A stretch of 64,000 nucleotides of DNA from Pyricularia pennisetigena (taxonomy: Eukaryota > Ascomycota > Sordariomycetes > Magnaporthales > Pyriculariaceae): contig NC_043741.1 of NCBI RefSeq assembly GCF_004337985.1, positions 6,387,302-6,451,301 of the forward strand, in the 5' to 3' direction. Below the pieces are notes generated by a model. That model saw only the letters and a program-made list of their open reading frames with translations, did not search any database and was not told the origin of the DNA. Shown here in pieces: positions 59,724-64,000 of this stretch (positions are counted from its first letter, which is position 1; each line of letters starts with the position of its first letter). The translations under genes were made by a program, and so were the position numbers.

Positions 59724-60279
59724 CTAGTTTTCTTCCAAGACCAAGAATCTCTGGCGGTTTACTCACAGTTCCGACTTGTTCCAAAAACAAGACACCTCTA
59801 TCTCGGTCGATCTGGCTGATGGTGGATATCTGGCCCTTAAAGGGACCCTCGACAACCACGACGCGGTCACCCACGGCCAGGTTGGGGAACTTGCTCCCGC
59901 CGGCCCAGGCCCAGCGCTCCTCGAGCTGCTGGTCGGTAGGGACAGTATCGAGAAGGGCGACCTCCCTCTCAACGGCGCCGTAGATCAGAGGCACATCGCC
60001 GGTCAAGGCTTTCCTCTCGTAGTCCGTCACAAGCGTCTTCTTGAATTGGGGGATGGACGTCCGCATGGCGTCGCGGCGCGGAGCGAGCGGGCCCTTTTCC
60101 CAGTCCTCACGCCGTGCTATGCTGGCCTGTTTCATGCGGTGGTGAAGATTTTCCCGAACAATCGATAGGGGTATCTGGGGCTTGTCGCTGGGTACCCTTT
60201 TGGCGATGCGTCGCATGGCCTGGCGCTCGGCCATGAGCGTCCGCTTGGCCAGCAGCTCGGCAGCCTCGAGTGTCGCCAT
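58955..60279 (-). CDS. MRPL40: Mitochondrial large-subunit ribosomal protein uL24m
   Basis: Exons 60279-59767 and 59647-58955 give 401 aa. The N-terminal part (MATLEAAELLAKRTLMAER...) is basic and helical, as expected for mitochondrial import. It is followed by the KOW motif VGDRVVVVEGPFKGQISTI, continuing DRDRGVLFLEQVGTINVRVP across the intron. The family then has a long fungal extension (VRLVHPIPDPKTGEFKDVII, RKSTWYRMVPGLNMKIPWP, then a Glu/Lys-rich helix with MGESMLTPLQEYNKKQREI). The intron contains a T38 run on the plus strand (A38 in the sense strand) yet has normal GTGAGT and ATATAG ends. It is convergent with ELP1, separated by about 270 bp. Confidence 0.93.
59686..59723 (+). repeat. 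T38 homopolymer in uL24m intron
   Basis: Thirty-eight consecutive T residues on the plus strand lie inside the single intron of the uL24m gene. Confidence 0.9.
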
Positions 60280-62899
60280 CTTGTACGTCGACGGTCGCGG
60301 TATCTGGTGTCCCCGTCTCCCAATGCGTCCTCTCTTTCAACCCTCTATCTAAAGCTCCCTCCCCGGGAGCTCTGCTTGCTGCCTTCGTAGGCCAGCTATG
60401 CTTTCGGATGAGCCTTTGTGACTACCCGGCCGAGGAAGTAGGGGGGTTTCGATCGCCTCAATTCGGAGGGGGTCCGCAGTAGGATGTAGTTCGGCTAGGT
60501 AACGTAGTGGCGGCGCGTATGAAGCTTTGGATAGCTTCAATACTTTTTAGCTACGCGTACCGCTTTTGCTGGACGTGATAGTATCGTATCGTATCCTGTC
60601 TTGTCCAATGCAGTCTGAATTTCTTTGCACAATCCCCACTTACAAATTACAGGGGTCTCGACAACTCGGTAATTTACAGGACAGTACATGCTACAAAAGA
60701 GTGGGTCTTCGCACGTGACCCATACGTCGGAGCTCAGAAAGTTCCAATGGAGCTTTGGGGTCTTGCATGAGGTAGCCAAGCAAGGCAAAGGTACCGACCG
60801 ATTATGAAGAAAACTTGGCAGAGCTTTTGGGGTCGAATCACAAAATCGTGGAAATATGTGTGTCTAAAGGGGGGGGGGGGGGTTTAGCATGCTGATCTTG
60901 CGAAAAAGAATCGGGGCAAACGTTTCGATATTGTCGCCATGTCACCAGGCTGAAGCTGACCTCTTTGCCCATGTACCAAGTGCCTACCTAGACAGGAACC
61001 TTGAGCCATTCGGTCGGATGGCTGTACCTGAGCGGAGTCCGCCATGTTTTTAGTGGTTATGAGATCTAGATGCCGGCGTCGATATTCCGCTTGGCATGTT
61101 TGACAGCTTTACAGGCCCGCCTCCCTGCGACGTACATAAACCTAAGGTAGGTAGGCAGGTAGGTAGGTATCCAAGGTACCAAACTTGATCGAGGCTTGCT
61201 TCGCTTATGTGGATGCAGATGATTCTGACAGTTCGGGCAATGACATCGGACGGGCTCATGGCACTTTATTCTGGTACTTCATGTCGGATGTTTCTTTTCT
61301 TCTTGTTCTCATTTTTCCCCATTCCACACACCAATTTCCTCCTTCTGTATGGAGTAGAGAAAAACCAAGAAAAAGGAGGAAAGGAAAACACATTTTTTAT
61401 CTACCTCTCACAAGTGTATAAATTGTAACACACTTTATCACCCACCCTAGCTCTACTACCAGGTTCATCTGCTGTACGTCCAGCGCTTGCGGGAATCAAC
61501 GCTGACCTAGTTACAAAGTAGTACTATACTCACCAAGTCAGGCTATTACCGGCACCTTGCTAGAAAAAAAAAAAAAAATGCCTAGGACTTCGTTTTCCGG
61601 GCTCCAGTTGAGCTGGGGCAATGCTGGAATTGTCGAATGGATATTATCCGACGAACTCAACCTGGACCCAGATGACCTATCTCAGTTGTAGGCGAGATAG
61701 GCTCGTATTTCCAAATCAAACCCCTGCCAACCCCTAGCCTGGTGGTTTTGTTTCCATTGTACAGCACAGCAGGGTCCATAGCCGCTCATTGAATCTGACT
61801 GTTTCCCTCGGTCATCTGTCCGTATTGTCCGTAAGCAGCAAATGCTTGTGTAGGTAACTCGGGACTTGAGTATCTTGGGTATGCTACCGTAGGTTCTTGG
61901 GAAATTTAAGTCGAGTCCTTCCACAGCCAACCCCTTTACCTGGTAGGTTGTTGATGTAACAAGATGGACCAGGTACCTCGTGCACATAAAAAAGTCAATG
62001 CTTCATGAAAGTTCATACTTCCATCGCAAATAGCGGTGTAATGTAGATATGTTTCGTACTTCGCGTCTGGGCTTTCTGTCACTGCAGTTGGTAACCATTA
62101 TTGGATCACTTTCTCTTTTACAAGGCATACATATATCGATGTTACTGTAGATTTAAATGTCAATCAAAAGACAAAGGGCGACAGGAAAAAACAAGTACTT
62201 GATACTACATGCGGCGAGTACTACCTTGGGTGCTCGACTAAAATTACCGACGTCCATATCAAGTGGGCAAAATAATTATACCAGAAGCGAATTTTGCGGT
62301 GGCCGTTGGCCCATAATCAATTAATTTTTTATGGTCGCTTTCGCTTTTCGCTGTCATTGACGTCGTTGTTCTTGGAATGGATCAAATAGAACCAACTTCC
62401 AGGTCTGTCTGGTCGCCCACGATAATACTGTACCTGTCTGTGCTGGACTCTGCACAGCTTTTCATGCCTGGAGGGCCCCCCTGGTCGACGACCCCCGCTG
62501 CTGGGATGGGCCAATTAGAGGAGCAGCTGGTTGGTTCGAAAACCTATGACTGGAGGGTCCTGGTTGCCTCTGTAATCCAAGTCAATCGATCCCCCAGCCA
62601 ATCTGACACCCAGCAAAAGCCCGGCTCGCTGTCACTCCATCTTCTTCCACCTGCTAACCTCTTCAACCCGCAACGTCAATTGAGCGGACCTTTCCAAAGT
62701 CTTGCTCCTCTTTCTTCAACAAACCACAGTCACAACACCACCAATCCGCGCGCTCCGTGTATTTGTTTACACATCGAGCGCTGCTGCTGCTGCTGCTTTG
62801 AATCTATTAATCCTGTCGGTACCTCTGGAGCAAACCATCGACAGATAACAAAACAACATCTCGCTCACGACTCCTACCAGATCCTGAACCCGCGCAGCC
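60280..62899. promoter_or_regulatory. Divergent intergenic region, 2.6 kb, upstream of RHO1
   Basis: This lies between the uL24m start and the RHO1 start. It contains a G14 run near 60869-60882, GGTA-type short tandem units near 61144-61170, an A-rich run at about 61564-61578 and a (TGC)n stretch in the presumed RHO1 leader near 62780-62797. No gene was recognised. Confidence 0.45.
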
Positions 62900-64000
62900 A
62901 TGGCCGAAATTCGCCGCAAGCTGGTCATCGTCGGTGACGGTGCCTGCGGTAAGACATGTTTGTTGATGTATGTGCTACGATTTCTCTATTTTTCTTTGAA
63001 TGGGACGGCCTTTGCCTTGCAAATAAGTTTGTTTCGTATCGTATTGCTTGGTCCGGTCCATTTATGCGCCGCCGAGCCTTTGCGAGACCCCTTCCATCAA
63101 CACCATCCATCTCCTGCTTTGCTGCATCTCACGGCAAGACGCTGCGATTTCATCGAGTCAATTCTCAGTTTTGATGCTAACCGATTCATCAGCGTGTTCT
63201 CCAAGGGCACCTTCCCCGAGGTATGAATCCCAGACACCGACGTTGCCCATGCCCCCGAAACCTGTACGATCGTGGATGAGCTTGGTCACTGGGGCCATCG
63301 AGGAACAAGTGTGCAAAAGGAAGCAGAGACTCTTCGGCCGGGCTTGATGGTCTCGTTGGTTTCTTGTCCATATCTCCTCGTCTTGTTGACGCAGGTTCGG
63401 TTATATGCCACCGAATCGACGGACAACGCTCTTGCATGCATCGAACACAAGCCCTCTTACATCAATACTACTCACAACCATCTGCGGCCTTGTCTTCAAT
63501 ATTTGGATCCTCGGACGCGCCCGCTGACAACAACTAACTTCAGGTCTACGTCCCTACCGTCTTCGAGAACTACGTCGCTGATGTGGAGGTCGATGGCAAG
63601 CACGTGGAGCTGGCACTATGGGATACTGCTGGCCAAGAGGATTACGATCGTCTGCGCCCCCTGTCCTATCCCGACTCTCACGTTATCTTGATTTGCTTTG
63701 CCATCGATTCTCCCGATTCCCTTGACAACGTCCAAGAGAAGGTAAGCAAACACCAGCGACCCTTTGAAGCATGGACAAGCCCCGGTGCTCCCTGTGTTGG
63801 CTTCGTCCTGTGGTGATATTAATGTAAAGTAACTAACCGCATGCTTGTTCAAATCACCAGTGGATCTCTGAGGTCCTTCATTTCTGCTCGGGCCTGCCCA
63901 TTATCCTGGTCGGTTGCAAGAAGGATCTTCGGTATGACCAGAAGACCATTGAGGAGCTTCGCAAGACCAGCCAGAAGCCCGTTTCACCCGAGGATGTACG
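62900..64000 (+). CDS. RHO1: Rho-family small GTPase RHO1, 5' part (cut by window end)
   Basis: Rho1 controls cell-wall glucan synthesis, protein kinase C signalling and actin polarity. The visible exons are 62900-62967, 63193-63220, 63544-63741 and 63861 to the window end. They encode [20 protein letters not shown] (P-loop GDGACGKT), the switch I effector loop ([20 protein letters not shown], assembled from exons 2 and 3), switch [21 protein letters not shown], and the guanine specificity motif VGCKKDLR. The second exon is only 28 nt. The [22 protein letters not shown] stretch matches Rho1 rather than Cdc42 or Rac. The C-terminus with its CAAX box lies beyond the window. A GTACG at 63996 could be another donor. 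Confidence 0.95.

Noticed and set aside
1..64000. CRISPR array, bacterial operon, transposon or provirus
   Set aside because: No regularly spaced repeats, terminal inverted repeats, transposase, reverse transcriptase or integrase were seen. The gene structures are eukaryotic throughout.

Overview
The window is nuclear DNA of a filamentous ascomycete (Pezizomycotina). The evidence is short GT-AG introns of about 50-130 nt with CTRAC-type branch points, an intron-bearing tRNA-Leu(CAA), a fungal Dicer-2 protein, and several Pezizomycotina-restricted unknown families (DUF7514, DUF3984, Stc1-domain). A Sordariomycete, perhaps Magnaporthales, is plausible, but that placement is an inference. No transposon, virus or bacterial-type operon was recognised.

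Layout. 1-1.7 kb: no gene. 1.7-8 kb: a DUF7514 gene (-) with an apparent frameshift, an Stc1-domain gene (+) with a stop codon at its first splice junction, and a coiled-coil protein (-). 9.7-14.3 kb: mitochondrial pyruvate/branched-chain dehydrogenase kinase (+) facing sphingosine-1-phosphate lyase (-). 15.3 kb: tRNA-Leu(CAA). 16.1-19.8 kb: a GT34 mannosyl/galactosyltransferase (-) and a RING-CH membrane E3 ligase (-). 20.4-22.9 kb: proteasome alpha-2 subunit (+) convergent with an RCC1-repeat protein (-). 23.5-28.2 kb: Dicer-like 2 (+). 29.0-34.4 kb: Rgp1 (+) and argininosuccinate synthase (+). 34.8-40.4 kb: a zinc-binding protein (-), a simple-repeat-rich gap, and a conserved coiled-coil unknown (-). 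41.8-45.8 kb: a divergent prolyl-4-hydroxylase-like protein (+) and a DUF3984 protein (+). 45.8-52.6 kb: about 6.8 kb with no recognisable gene. 52.6-60.3 kb: YPD1-type phosphotransfer protein (+) and Elongator subunit 1 (+), the latter convergent with mitochondrial ribosomal protein uL24m (-). 62.9-64.0 kb: the 5' part of RHO1 (+), cut by the window edge.

Most genes are unrelated housekeeping genes, as is normal for a fungal chromosome. The thematic pair is the RNA-silencing one: an Stc1-domain protein (in fission yeast Stc1 bridges RNAi to heterochromatin) and Dicer-like 2 lie about 18 kb apart. Architectural features worth a look are a run of four tiny exons (23, 14, 14 and 27 nt) in argininosuccinate synthase together with two TGASTCA cross-pathway-control sites, a 20-nt exon in the proteasome gene, a GC-AG intron in the kinase, a His-rich insertion in the oxygenase, and many very long A/T homopolymers. 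All gene models were spliced by eye. Reading frames close with no remainder for every complete gene except the DUF7514 gene.
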